From Pseudozyma flocculosa PF-1 (Eukaryota; Basidiomycota; Ustilaginomycetes; Ustilaginales; Ustilaginaceae), in assembly GCF_000417875.1 (NCBI RefSeq), contig NW_006920881.1, positions 32,502 through 85,025 of the forward strand: 52,524 nt of DNA, in the 5' to 3' direction. Below, piece by piece: positions 22,271 to 33,753 of this stretch. Within the stretch, counting starts at the first letter, position 1. Each line of letters starts with the position of its first letter. A model generated the notes under the pieces. That model had not been told where the DNA came from, ran no database searches, and was given only the letters and a program-made list of their open reading frames with translations. The translations under genes and the position numbers were made by a program.

Positions 22271-25200
22271 CTACAGCTTCTCCTGGTCCACGCCGAGCGC
22301 CGACACGAGGATGCGCAGCAGCTCGGCCGACACGAGGTCGTTTGTGGTGCGCACCGTCAGCCGGGCCAGCTTGGCCTCGCGGTTGGGCTCGAGGCGCAGC
22401 AGGCAGCCCACCTTGCCCGCCTCGGACATGTGCAGCACGCCCGCCGCCACCACATTGACCGGGTTGCCGTCGATGCCCTCGAGCACCTCGAGCCGCGCCG
22501 ACGCAATCACCTTGCGGTGCCGCTGCACGTCGACGTCGCCGCTCGCCCCGAGCCGGAAGCTGAAGATCTTCTGCGCCTCGCGCGGCGCGCCACCGATCTG
22601 CTTCCACCGCTCGAAAAAGTCGGCCGACGACAGCCGCACCGGCTCGATAAACTTGGTCGTCAGCACGGGCAGCCGCAGGTGCAGCTCCTGCAGCGACCCC
22701 GCCAGGTACGAGACGTGCAGCAGCGGCGCGAGCGTGAAGTGGTCCTTGCACTGCACGTGCACCACCTGCTGCACCTGCGTCATGGCCTCGAGCACGTTGG
22801 TCGGGATCTTTGGCAGCGTCACGGCCAGCGCCTCGGGCTCCTGCGACCGTATCGAGATGGTAAACGACTTGAAGTTGGCCGAGATCTTGTTGCCAAAGAA
22901 GAGCGCCAGCCGCCCCTGGTGGCCGCGCCACTCGCTCTTGAGCCCAATCTGCAGCTGCGCGTCCTCGTACAGCACCCCTTCGCCCGTAAAGCACAGCCGC
23001 TGGAAGTTCTTGTCGGCGCCCGGGCTCAGCGTCGGTGTCGCGGGCGCTGGCGCTGGCGACGGTGATGGAGACGGCGACGGCGAGGGCGACGGTCTCCCCA
23101 GCAGCGAGGTTGACGCCGACGCCTCGTCTCCGATGAGCGGCTGGCCGGGCGAGATGCCGTCATCTGCCGCGATCGCCGCGAGGCCGGCGCCGGTGCCGGC
23201 GAGACCCGACGTGGCTCCGCTGCTGAGGTCCAGCCCCTCGAGGTCGCCGATCAGGTCGCCCTGGGACTCGGAGCCTGCCCCTGCTCCTGCTCCCGCGCCC
23301 GCTCCGGCCATCAGGTCCGGCCTCGACGCGGAGCGGATCACGGTCGCCGCCGGCCCGCCCGTCGGCATGGCGCCGCCGTTGGCCTTGCCCTTCTTGAGGC
23401 TCTCCTGCCGCGCCTGGTCGCGGTCGCGGTTGGCCTCCTTGCCCCCGATGATCCAGGTCCGCTTGTCGCCCGTGTCGCTGTGCTTTTTCTGCAGACGGCT
23501 GAGTAGCAGCGACGACTTTTCCGCGAACGGCGGCATCTCGTCGCACACGGCCTGGAGCAGGTCGTCGGTCGGCAGCTCGGCCAGCGCCACGTACTCGCAC
23601 GCCCGCTGCTGCAGCTCGGCGTCGAGCACGTGGCGGTAGCGGTTGAGCACGTAGAGGATCTGCTCGCGAATCTCGGGAAACAGGTTGAGCCACTTGATGT
23701 ACGTCGACAGCAGCAGCGCCCGCGTCGGCTGCGAGCAGAGGTGCGAGCGCGAGTGGAGCGTGTGGAACTGCTCAATCGGGCTGGCGCCCGCCTCGTTGGC
23801 GATCAGGTGCCCAAACTCGCCCAGGATGTAGCCTGCGGGGGTGCGCGAAGGGAAGCCAGACAGCCACGTGGTCAGCATCACGTCGTCCTCTGTCGACGGC
23901 GGCAATGGCCGCGGCTGGCTGCCCTCTCGCTCGCTCCGTTGCGTTGCGCTGCGCTGCCCCGCCTACTCACCTCCGACCTTGATCATGTTTTCATGGCACG
24001 AGGGCGACTTGAGGTGCTCGAGGACGCGCCGCGCCGCATACTCCTGGACATCCTCGTTGTTGAGCACGATCTGGATGACTCGGTACCACACCTCGTCGCT
24101 GACGTGGTCGCCAGCGGAGCTGAGGAGCCGGAGGATGGTGTCGACGTACCAGTTGTACTCGGTGGCGAACTTTTCGGTGAGGATGGCAATCTTGAGCACC
24201 ATTTCCTCGCGAAGCGCGTAGTCTGCGACCTGCATGTACTTGAGCAGCTCGGCGACGATGACTTTGGCGTTGGTGACGTCGCACATGCTGTACAGCAAAT
24301 CGAGCCCGCGCCTGCGGACGCTGATGTCCTTGTCCTTGAGCGAGAGGATGATGGTGTTCTGGTGCATCTTGATGGGCTCGAGGCTGTCGGCGTAGGCGGC
24401 GAGGTGGGCCATGGTGTCGAGGCCGAGGTAGCGGACGTTTGTCTCGCGCGAGAGGATGAAGCGGCCCAGCAGCACCGACGCCTTGGCGACAATGGGCGAC
24501 TCGGTGTCGAGCTGGATGGCCAGGTTGATGGCCTCGAAGAGCACCGCGTTCTGGGCGTTGTTGTGCTGCACGTTCTTGGGCGTGTCCTGCGACTTGTTGA
24601 TGATGGTGTCGAGCACGCTCTGGATCGTCGACATGAGCGTCGGGTCGTCCGAGGGCGGGTAGTACTGGAGAAGCCGCAGCAGCTTGACCTGGAGCCAGGG
24701 GATGGGGATCTTGTAGTAGACGTACTCGCTGCTGTACTCGTCCTCGACGACAATCTTGTGCAGCCGGCTGACGGCGCGCTGGTACGACGCGTGGAACGCG
24801 TCCGGGTGGTCCTGGGCCATGGTCATGACCAGGCTGGTCACCGCCAGCGCAACTCCCTAGTGCCGGAACGAGGAGCGGTAGGCGCAGCAGGAAGAGCGGA
24901 AACACGGGCGGCAGGGGAGAGATGGGAGGGGGGCGATAGACGGCAGTCATCAGCTCGCGGTGCTCCACGGGCACGGGCAACAAGGGCGTTCCGTGCACCC
25001 ACCAAGTTGTCGTCGTCCATGATGGCGATGATCCTCGACGCCCACTCCTCTGCGGGGATCACCTCGGGGTGCTTGCGGTAGAGGCGGAGGAGGGTGAGAG
25101 CGGCCTTTTTCTTGACAAAGCTCTTGGACGTGGGCGAGATGAGGAGGCGGTGGACGTCGTCGGCGAGGGCCTCGGCCATCTCCTGTCCGCCAATGTTGGC

Positions 25201-25599
25201 GATGGCGTGGAGCGCGAGGCAGTTGTTGACCTCGTTGATCTCGTCGAGGTCCTTGCGGATCGAGTTGACGACGAGGCGGACCAGGTCCGAGTTCTCGTCC
25301 ATCAGGAGCGTGATGGCGAGGTAGCCGATCTGCTTTTCCGAGTACTTCGGGCTGGCGATGAGGTTGACGGCCTCCATGTGGCCGATGTCGACCTGGTAGC
25401 CCAGGATGTAGGTAAAGACAATCTTGGAGAGATACTTTTTCTTCTGGTAACCGTCGAGCGAGCCCTCCTTGAACTTTTGGCGGATGTGGGCCATTTCCTT
25501 GTTGATGCGCTTCTCCTCGAGCTCGCGGACGCGGCAGGCGCGCAGGTCGGCGATGTACTGCGTCAGGCCCTTCATCGAAGAGGTGCTGTTGGACGTCAT
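22271..25599 (-). CDS. APL3: AP-2 adaptor complex alpha subunit
   Basis: Large subunit of the endocytic clathrin adaptor AP-2, binding PtdIns(4,5)P2 and dileucine cargo at the plasma membrane. Exons 25003-25599, 23971-24856 and 22271-23832; product 1014 residues, near the family size. The trunk starts MKGLTQYIADLRACRVRELE and continues EKRINKEMAHIRQKF and LDGYQKKKYLSKIVFTYILG, typical of alpha rather than gamma or beta adaptins, including the basic lipid-binding patch. A hinge (about residues 660-790) is Ala/Gly- and Ser/Pro-repeat-rich. The C-terminal ear domain follows (FTGEGVLYEDAQLQIGLKSE onward) and the protein ends SALGVDQEKL. The second Met (eight residues in) could also be the start. 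Confidence 0.96.
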
Positions 25600-25688
25600 G
25601 GTGGGCAGAGGGGGCCGTCGCCCGGCGTCGTGGCGCTAATGCAGGGCGGTTCGGATCGGATTGTGTCGATTTGAGGTGCGAAGGGGGG

Positions 25689-25724
25689 GCGAGTGCGAGT
25701 GCGAGTGCGAGTGCGAGTGCGAGC
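25689..25724 (+). repeat. Hexamer tandem repeat GCGAGT
   Basis: Five exact units followed by one variant (GCGAGC), about 90 bp upstream of the AP-2 alpha start codon and therefore probably in its leader or promoter. Confidence 0.9.
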
Positions 25725-25849
25725 GCCAGTCAAGACGGAGGCTCGAGATGAGTTGAGAGGAGAGCTGGGCGCGACGACGGCGGGATCAGCTGGCGCAGAG
25801 CTTCAGGCCGGCCGGCTGACACGTCGATGGCGCTCAAGCGGGTTGGCGA

Positions 25850-25897
25850 ACGAGCTGACGAGCTGACGAGCTGACGAGCTGACGAGCTGACGAGCTG
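25850..25897 (+). repeat. Octamer tandem repeat ACGAGCTG
   Basis: Six exact 8-bp units, then a degenerate GGGCGAGC continuation. Each unit carries an AGCT palindrome. Confidence 0.9.
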
Positions 25898-27145
25898 ACG
25901 AGCGGGCGAGCGGGCGAGCGAGCAGGGAGGAGAAGAAGCGTCCGTGGCCTGGCGAATGCGGCGAGCGATGGTAGACAAGAGGCCTGGTTTCGAGTGACGG
26001 CCAGCTGAGCACGAGATTGAGGATGCAGCGGGCGAGCGGGCGAGCGGGTATCTTTTGGGTACTGGTCAGACTGGCTGGCCTCGGCGCGAACAGGCAATTG
26101 GTGTAAGGTGTTGCAGGTCGAGCTGGCCTTGGGCGTGGTCGGCGATGTTACTGCGCAGCCTGGCCTGGATCGGCACGGATGAGAAGCACGGGGTCGTGGA
26201 ATCAAGGCTTGCAAGGCTGCCGCTGCTGAGGATGAAGAGCGCAACGCAACACGACGGTGGTGGTGATGGTGGTGATGATGGTGGCGGTGATATTGAGCCA
26301 GGCGCGAGCGAGGGTCAAGGAAGGTCTAGGACGCGATGCGCCTCCGCTGCCAGGCCAGGCCGAGAAGGCGCACCTCGGCCGGCCCGGTAGGTCAGGCCTC
26401 TGGCCAGTCGGCAGGCCAGCCAAGTCAAGCCAACCAGGCAGCCCCCCTCTGCCGTTCTCTGCCTGGCCTCCATGCGTGGGTCCGTGCCACCGCCGCTGCC
26501 CCCTCTAATCGACCCCAGCCTGGGCTGAGGAGCCTGCCTGCCTGCCTCTCCGCGAGCGCGTCTGGCCCTCCTCGAACGGCTCGCCACCCGCAACGCTCAT
26601 CTTCCACCATCCTCATCCATGCCCTCGACACACATGTCCGCGCCTCTGGCAGCCTTGGTCGCTCGCTGGCCTCGCTCGCTCAACTCGTGGGGCTGGAATC
26701 TACCGTGGCATTCGGCCTCATCGTCGCTCATCGTCGTCCTCCTCGCCGCTCCTCGTCGCTCCGCCTCGAGCTCGGACCCCATCCTCTCCCTCTCTCCTTG
26801 AGCTGCTTGCTACGCTACAACCTGTGCCCGCTCGCTCGTGGAGGCCTCCCGTCACGTCCCTCCGCCTCTCCAGTCGTGCAGAAACCCGGTGCGAATGTGC
26901 AGGTGAGAGCTAGGAAGACGGAAAGGACCAAGCAGGAGGGGGGGTGAAAACGAGACTGGGGGGGACAACAAGAGCCGAGGCAAGGCGACAAGAGATGGCG
27001 AAAAGAGGGGCGCAAATAGGAACGCCTCCCTGCGGAAAAGAGAGGGTGCGAAAGGGGACGCAAGGGAGGGAGCATAGCATGCCCGGCCGGACTGTATACC
27101 TTCGCACTTCGTCGGTCGTTGGGTTTTCGCTGCCGCCGCTGCTGC

Positions 27146-28502
27146 TTAGGCGGCCTCCTCGCCCTTGCTCTCGGCGGCGGGCGCGTCGGCCGGCGCGGCC
27201 TCGGCCGGCTTCTCCGAGTCCTGCATGTCCGAGGTCCAGAGGGTGAGGTTGTCGCGCAGCAGCTGCATGATGAGCGTCGAGTCCTTGTAGCTCTCCTCGG
27301 ACAGCGTGTCGAGCTCGGCAATGGCGTCGTCGAACGCCTGCTTGGCCAGGTGGCACGCGCGGTCGGGGCTGTTGAGGATCTCGTAGTAGAAGACCGAAAA
27401 GTTGAGCGCGAGGCCGAGGCGGATCGGGTGCGTCGGGGGCAGCTCAGTGACGGCAACGTCCGAGGCGGCCTTGTAGGCCTCGAGCGACTTGTCGGCCGAG
27501 TCCTTGCGCTTGTCGCCAGTGGCAAACTCGGCGAGGTAACGGTGGTAGTCGCCCTTCCTGCAGAGGCAGACGCGCGCGGTCAAGTGGGGAGAGAAGCGAA
27601 GGGGGCGCAACGTCAGCGGCCGGCATCGATCAAGAGGAAGAGTGGCAAGGGCGAGGATGACGCACATCTTGTGGTAGAAGACCTTGCTCTCGCCCGAGGC
27701 GGCCGAGGGGATGAGGTGCTTGTCCAGGACGTCGAGAATGTCCTCGCAGATCTGGGCGAGCTCAGCCTCGATCTTCTCGCCTGTCGAGACGAAATCGGGG
27801 AAGGGGAGAGGAGGGGGAACATGGTAGATGCGGCGGGCACAGGTCAGCAACCGAGACATTTCTCGCCAAGACCGACGCCGAAACAGCCAGGGCCGTGCTC
27901 GGACTCACGGTAAGTCTTGATCATGGTGACCTGGGCCTCGTTGCCCTTGGACTCCTCCTTCTGCTCGATCGACGAGACGATGCGCCACGAGGCGCGGCGG
28001 GCGCCGATAACGTTCTTGTAAGCGACCGAGAGGAGGTTGCGCTCCTCGACGGTGAGCTCCTGGTCGGACGAAGCGACGCGCTTCATGTTCTCGACCATCT
28101 CTGCGGTGGGCACGCAGCATCGGCATGGAGGCAGGAGGGACAGGCTTGGAGCGTCAGCTGCTGAAAATGCATCGATCGGTTGTCGGCCCGCAAAATGTGA
28201 AGGGCGGCTCCATCACGGCTCGATAGATAGATCCTCTCGCCGTCATCCTCGCACGGCATCCACCGTGACCAGCGCTTCCATCCGCCTTATCGCCGTGCCC
28301 CTCGACGGCGAGCGCGACGGGAGCGCGTCTTCTCGGCCCAGCCTTGGTCCCCGGCCCTGTTCGAGTCCGCCCAATATGCGTGCCTCTCCTTGAGCAGCTC
28401 CTGCTTCTGCGAGGCGCGCCGTCTCGATGACTCACCCTCGTAGCGCTCAGCCTGCTCGGCGAGCTTGGCAAGGTAGACGGAGTCCTCGCGCGATTCGGGC
28501 AT
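27146..28502 (-). CDS. BMH1: 14-3-3 protein
   Basis: Dimeric phosphoserine/phosphothreonine-binding adaptor of signalling and cell-cycle control. Four exons: 28436-28502, 27909-28100, 27666-27780 and 27146-27557; product 261 residues. Family landmarks in order: [117 protein letters not shown] and [20 protein letters not shown]. The R-Y pair (HRYLAEF) and the basic groove residues ([13 protein letters not shown]) needed for phosphopeptide binding are present. The C-terminal tail is Ala/Glu-rich and variable, as usual. Intron 1 is 335 nt, long for this window. Confidence 0.97.
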
Positions 28503-29423
28503 TGTGAAGTAGGGTCGGTGGGGTGGCTGGGTGTTTCTGAAAGAGGAAAAGGCTGTGGGAGAAGGGTCGGATGTCGGTGATCGGTCGGAGCGAGCGGATG
28601 GCGAGAGGCGATGGTCGAGCGCGGTTGAGGAAGCGAGGCGATCGTGCACGGAAGCAGAGCGGAAAGGGAAGCGAGCAGGTTCGGCGCGAGGTGTCGAAGG
28701 GGGAGAGGACAAGCAAGGAGGGCAGCAAGGACGAGGTCAGTGACAAGTCCCTATCGGAGAGGGGCGGCAAAAAGCAAAGACACGGCGCATTCAACGAAGC
28801 AACGGTACGCCAGGATCGCTGGCCCAGCAAAAGCAGCCGTGCGACAGGTTCGCCAGGAGCCGAGCTGGCCAGTGACTGCCTGCGGCCGACGGCAATGGCA
28901 AAGACGGCGGCGACGCGACGTCGCGGGCGCTTCCACCGCGAGGCGATGAAGCCGCGCTCTGATCTGGCGAGCAAATGACTACGTCGTGGGGTGACCTGCA
29001 AGTCGCTGGTGGTCTGGCGAGACAACGACGGCGATGGCGGCGAGGAATAAGACGCCGCCTGAGTGCCGCCGATCGTCCAACGCCCGTCCGGGTGGCGCCC
29101 AGATGCCGACAACGAAGCAATGCTGTCGATGGCCGGTGATGTCGGGGCGGTCCCCTCAAGAGCCGCGAAGGACGAGGCACGGGTGGATGCGAGGATGCAG
29201 CGACATGTCCCGGCCGAGGCAGGCAGGAGCGGCCGGCGGACGGGCGGGCAGGCGGGATGTCGGTCGACCTTTCAAACGCCTCTTTCCACCCGTCTGCCCA
29301 CGCTCCTCGAAGGGGCGCGGCGGTGCGATGGAAGGGCAGTGTCGATCCGGACGCGGCGGCGGTGCCGGCGGCGAAACTCACCCGAAGCGGTAGGGATCGA
29401 AAGAAGGTGCAGAGGAGAGTGCT

Positions 29424-29438
29424 GGGTGGGTGGGTGGG
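29424..29438 (+). other. Perfect four-tract G-quadruplex motif
   Basis: GGGTGGGTGGGTGGG: four G3 tracts with single-T loops, the tightest class of G-quadruplex-forming sequence, followed by GGT triplets. It lies about 0.92 kb upstream of the 14-3-3 start codon, on the template strand of that gene. Confidence 0.8.
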
Positions 29439-29539
29439 TGGTGGTGGTGGTGCGAAGTGGTGATGGTGGTGAAAGAGGAGAGAGCGAGGCAGAGATATGG
29501 GGTCGGGCGAGAGGGCGACAGGGCGGACGGGCGGGCCTA

Positions 29540-29640
29540 GGCAGAGAGGGGAGAGGCGGACGGGCGGACGGACGGGCGGGCGGGCTGGCGGGCTGGCGGG
29601 CGACGACAAACACGCAAACGCACACACACACACACACGCA
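29540..29640 (+). repeat. GGGCGGAC/GGGCTGGC and CA simple repeats
   Basis: Degenerate 4-8 bp G-rich units to about 29600, then alternating CA from about 29620 to 29637. Confidence 0.7.
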
Positions 29641-30201
29641 GCGCACGCACCGCCTCCTCCGCCCACCGACCGTCCGCCTGGCCGACCGCCTGCGAGCCTC
29701 GAAGCCAGAAGCACAGAGAAGGTCAAAGGGGCCGAGACCAGCCAGGCGAGGGCAGGCGCGGGCGCTGGGCTTGCGTCGGGCTAAGGGCCGGCAGTCAGTC
29801 TGGAGGGGCCAACGACGACGAGGTCCGGGCTAGGCGGCGTAGGACCCCTGCCGCGTCGCATTCCCGTCGACGTAAGCGCGCCACCCGCCCCTTTGGCCTG
29901 CTCGCTGGGGTGGTCTCGAGCCTCCTGGCACCGGGGCGGGCACGCGTCCCTCGACAGCCTCAGCTTGGGCGCGATCCCTCGCACCAGCCGCCTCTGAGCA
30001 GGTCAGCTCAGGCCCAGCCAACACCGGCCGTCTTCGCTGCTTCCCTCTCCTCTCCCCGAGCCGACGCAGAGGACAGCGGCGTCGGGGCAGCTCCTGCCTG
30101 CGGCGCTAGGCCGCCAGCCGGCCTGGCCCTGACTTTGGCCAGGCAAGGGGCGGCCAGGCCAAGTCCACGTCGAGGCGGGCGAGCGCGCGCGCTTCACGCA
30201 A

Positions 30202-30221
30202 GGCCAGGCCAGGCCAGGCCA
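30202..30221 (+). repeat. GGCCA pentamer repeat
   Basis: Four exact units within AGGCC-rich sequence. A GGCA tetramer run (four units) follows at 30604-30619. Confidence 0.85.
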
Positions 30222-31452
30222 GCCCGACAGGCCAGCAGGCGGCCCCTGCGTCGTCCGCTCGTCAGCAGCATCGAGAACTGAAGAGCCAGAGCCAGCGCGG
30301 CGGCGCCACTCTTTCCATCGATACGGTCGCTGACCGGCGGGGCTGGCTGGCAGGCTTGCACCGCCTGTCTGCGGCCCGCCACCTGGTGTCGGGAGCCAGA
30401 ACGACGGACGGTCGGTCGACGGGCGGGCGGGGTCGGGCGACGACGTCTTCGGTGTCAGCCCAGCCCAGCCTGGGCCTGCAGCAGGCCGCCGCCCGCCACA
30501 GTCGCATCGCAGGCAGGCAGGCTCGGAAGAAGCAGGCAGGCGAGGCAGGGCAGGATGCGCTCTGCGATCGCGCACAGGGCAGGGCAGGGAGGGCGAGCAA
30601 GTAGGCAGGCAGGCAGGCAAGGTGGTCAGAGCGCAGCACTTCGCCTCGATACTGCGTCGGGCTAAGGTCGCGCAGCCGGTGGGTATCGCGCGGCAAACGC
30701 CATGTGGCAACAGCGACGGCGGGCCCTCGAACAAACCCTGGACCCACGTCTCGAAAAACGGAGGAGGTGGACAGAAACTCGTCGCACTTTTCGCCCCCGC
30801 TTCCTCGTCGCCCGGCCTGCTCTCGTCGCGGCAGCTCTCGTCGCGGCAGCCAGCGACCTCGATTCGTGCGGGAACCACGGAGCCCTCGCTCACAAGCTCG
30901 CCCGATTTCTCAGGCAGGCCTGGCCCGATACGGGCCTCGATTCACCCTCGAAACGAGGCGACGCCCGAGGCTGACCGGCCTGTCCAGCAACGCACGCACG
31001 CACGCACGCACGCCCCTCGGTCCAGCCAGGGCGCATTCAGGCTCGGCGCACCCCAGTCGTGTGAGAGCATCTCTGCGATCGATCTTCGGTAGAATCGCCC
31101 TGGTTTTGCATGCGGGGATCGCGGGCGTGTGGTGGGAAGGGTGCGGTTCGATCGTAGACGGGGGATCAGGCGGAAGTGGAGCGAGCGAGCGAGCGGCGAT
31201 GCGGGCGGGGACAGGCGAGGCGAATGCGTTGGATGAGGTATTGAGAAGGGCCGGGCTAGGGCGCAGCGCCGTGTAGGACCAAACAAAAAAGGGGAGAGGT
31301 GGGACAAGGTATGGCTCTCAGGCGACGGATATCAAGTGAGAGGAGGGGGAGAGAAACAGGAACGGGACAAGGGCACAGAACAGCGGGTTCCGAGACGCTG
31401 GAGCGGGCCCGGAACCGGCTGGCGCGAGGGAGAGGATGTCCGCACGCGCCGC

Positions 31453-32505
31453 TCAGAGGTCACCGTCGTCCTCGTCGGGCAGGGGAGCGGCGGCAGCCTG
31501 CAGAGAGCAAGGCGAAGCAGAAAGAGGGGCGAGAGGACGAGGTCAGCACGGGCTGTGGGACGAAGAAGGGGGGAGCCGGAAGCTGTGCCGAAACGGTCGA
31601 CGTCGCGACGATACTCACAGCCTGGAGCTCGGCGTTGTACTGGGCCATGAGCTGCTCGTCGACCTGGACCTCCGGCGGGGCGAGGGCGGGGGCGGCGGCG
31701 AACTCGAGCGTCGGGTTGCCGACGAGCTTGCGCGCCAGCCACAGGAAGGGCTTCTCGAAGTTGTAGTTGGACTTGGCCGAGATCTCAAAGTACTGGAGGT
31801 TCTTCTTGCGGTGGAAGGTGACTGCGCCGGTCTTGACCTTGCGCTCCTTGACGTCGACCTTGTTGCCGCAGAGGACGATGGGGATGTTCTCGCAGACGCG
31901 CTCGAGGTCGCGGTGCCAGTTGGGGACGTTCTTGTAGGTGATGCGCGAGGTGACGTCAAACATGATGATGCCGCACTGGCCCTGGATGTAGTAGCCGTCG
32001 CGCAGGCCACCAAACTTCTCCTGGCCGGCCGTGTCCCACACGTTGAAGCAGATGGTGCCAAAGTTGGTGTGGAACTGGAGCGGGTGGACCTCGACTCCGA
32101 GCGTGGCAATGTACTTCTTCTCAAACTCGCCCGTCAGGTGGCGCTGAGAGAGGGAGGGAAAGAGGGAGAGGCAGGGCGGGTGGGACTTGGGTCAGCATCG
32201 CTCCGGCCGGGGCCCAACGCCACCGCATGAGTCTGCATCGCCACTCACCTTGACGAAGGTCGTCTTGCCGGTACCACCATCGCCGACTGAGCGGGCGTGC
32301 ATCGAGAGGAGGGCATCGCGAGGAAAAAGCCGATCAGCAAAACATGCCCGCGTGGTGATGGATGAATGCAGCCCGTTTGCGCCACCCGGCGGCCAGCCGG
32401 GCCAGGCACTCTGCAGCAACGGCCGAAGGAGAAGAAGACCAGGCGACGCTCACCGAGGACGAGCTTGAAGTTGGGGATGTTCTGGCCGGACTGCTCAGCG
32501 GACAT
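31453..32505 (-). CDS. GSP1: Ran GTPase
   Basis: Small GTPase that powers nuclear import/export and spindle assembly. Four exons: 32454-32505, 32249-32286 (38 nt), 31619-32143 and 31453-31497; product 219 residues. P-loop GDGGTGKT at 19-26, switch I through [16 protein letters not shown], switch [13 protein letters not shown] with catalytic Gln71 (Gln69 of human Ran), NKVD guanine specificity motif and [13 protein letters not shown]. The protein ends [10 protein letters not shown], the Ran-specific acidic C-terminal switch, which is separated into its own 15-codon exon. No lipidation Cys is present, as expected for Ran. Donors are GTGAGC or GTGAGT and all acceptors CAG. Confidence 0.98.
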
Positions 32506-33753
32506 TTTGAAGGATACGATGCGGTTGCGATCGAAAGGGGGATGTTGGTGTGGGTGTGGGTCGGTGGTGGTGGTGGAGACGAAAGGCGGTGCGGGAGGGG
32601 CGAGCCAGACCAAGGTGCAAAGTCGGGCGCGGGGCGGAGGGGAGAGCAACACACCAACCCCAAGCAGCCTGTGCGCCTCTCGGTCTGCTTTGGCTGGGCG
32701 GTCTGCCTGGAGGCAGGCGCCAGGCGGCGGGGCGAGGGCGAGGGCGAGCGAAAAAATTTGAGACGCACGTCAAATTCGATCGAAGCGATTCGCGGCGGCG
32801 TCGCCGATTGAAAGGCGCCCTGCTGGCAGCGCACCCCGCCGAGATCGAGTTGGAATCTTTTCGTCGCAGCCAGCACGATCGCCCCGTGCGAGCCCGCCAA
32901 TTTGAATGAGATCCCAACTCCACCTCGCCTCTCTCTCCCTTTGCCGCCTGCGCGACGGAGGGGGGAACGATCACGCTCTCCCCTCGGTGGCTCAGTTGGC
33001 GGGATGCAGAGTAGCGAGCCTCGTCGTCAAGTGGCCGGCCAAGGTCGAGCTTCAGCACGGTCCATGCTCACCCCGCCGTGCCATGTCAGCGACGACGACC
33101 GTGACAGCGACCGCAGAGACGAGAGATGATGTCGATGACGAGGGGCTGGGCCGAGGGCGGTTCTGGCGTGCCCAGCGCGTGAGGCTCGGGCGAGGCAGGC
33201 ACGCAGGCGGGCCAGGGTTTCTTCTCGGCTCGATCACAGCTGCATCCCGATCCGGGCTCCCCGACCTCGCTGCCCCGATGTGGAACGACGGGCGGGCGAG
33301 CGCGGGTCGACGACGTCGCGGCGCCTCGACCACGACGCCATCCGCTTGGCTTTGCGCCAGGCCACGCCAGGCCGCGCTTGCACACTGATCCCTGCCTGGT
33401 ACGCTCGAGGGATCAGCTGGTCAGCCAGGCAAATGCGCGCGATCGTGAGTAGTATATTGCCATTACTGTCAAGTGTGCCGTCAAGGTGTCGGCACAAATC
33501 CGTAACATACGCGCGCCGTAGCGCCCTTCCCCTGCTCCTTTGGCCATCGATGGGCATCGACCCGCTGGTTTGTCGTCTGGATGCTGATGCGGCCCGCTGC
33601 CAGGCCGCCCCTCTGCTTGTCTCGATGCGGCTGCGGCCCTCTGTTGGCCCGCCACCCTGCTCGTCATGACACTCTGGCGCACAACGCCAGCTCGTGTGCC
33701 CTGCCCCCGCTGACGGTGTCGTTGCTAGCGCCCGCGCCGCAACACCTGCGCGC
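32506..33753. other. Intergenic: Ran promoter and 3' region of the FunK1-like gene
   Basis: No gene supported. An AT-richer patch (about 33438-33510, containing AGTAGTATATTGCCATTACT) stands out but does not fold as a tRNA. A TGGCTCAGTTGG near 32988 resembles an A box without a matching B box. Confidence 0.5.

Larger units (their letters stand above)
25600..27145. other. Intergenic with tandem repeats, AP-2 alpha promoter side
   Basis: 1.5 kb with no supported gene. It contains a GCGAGT hexamer array (25689-25724), an ACGAGCTG octamer array (25850-25897) and a GTGGTGATG-type run near 26256-26290. The last ~200 bp are the 3' side of the 14-3-3 gene. Confidence 0.6.
28503..31452. other. Long gene-free spacer upstream of 14-3-3
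   Basis: Almost 3 kb without a supported gene. The half nearest 14-3-3 is G-rich on the plus strand, with GGGT, GGGC/GGAC and CA runs between 29420 and 29640. The half nearest Ran is rich in AGGC/GCCAGG motifs. Open frames are long only because GC-rich DNA has few stops; none has family similarity or consistent splice signals. Confidence 0.6.

Noticed and set aside
21882..23639. 585-residue plus-strand open frame antisense to AP-2 alpha
   Set aside because: It is the complement of a well-identified coding exon. Its Ser/Arg-rich translation is the usual shadow of a GC3-rich gene and has no family similarity.
28791..29726. 311-residue minus-strand frame upstream of 14-3-3
   Set aside because: Translated simple repeats (Pro/Ser/His-rich), no conserved block.
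32980..33050. tRNA-like sequence with TGGCTCAGTTGG
   Set aside because: Matches an A box, but D-, anticodon and T-stems do not pair and no GGTTCRA B box follows.
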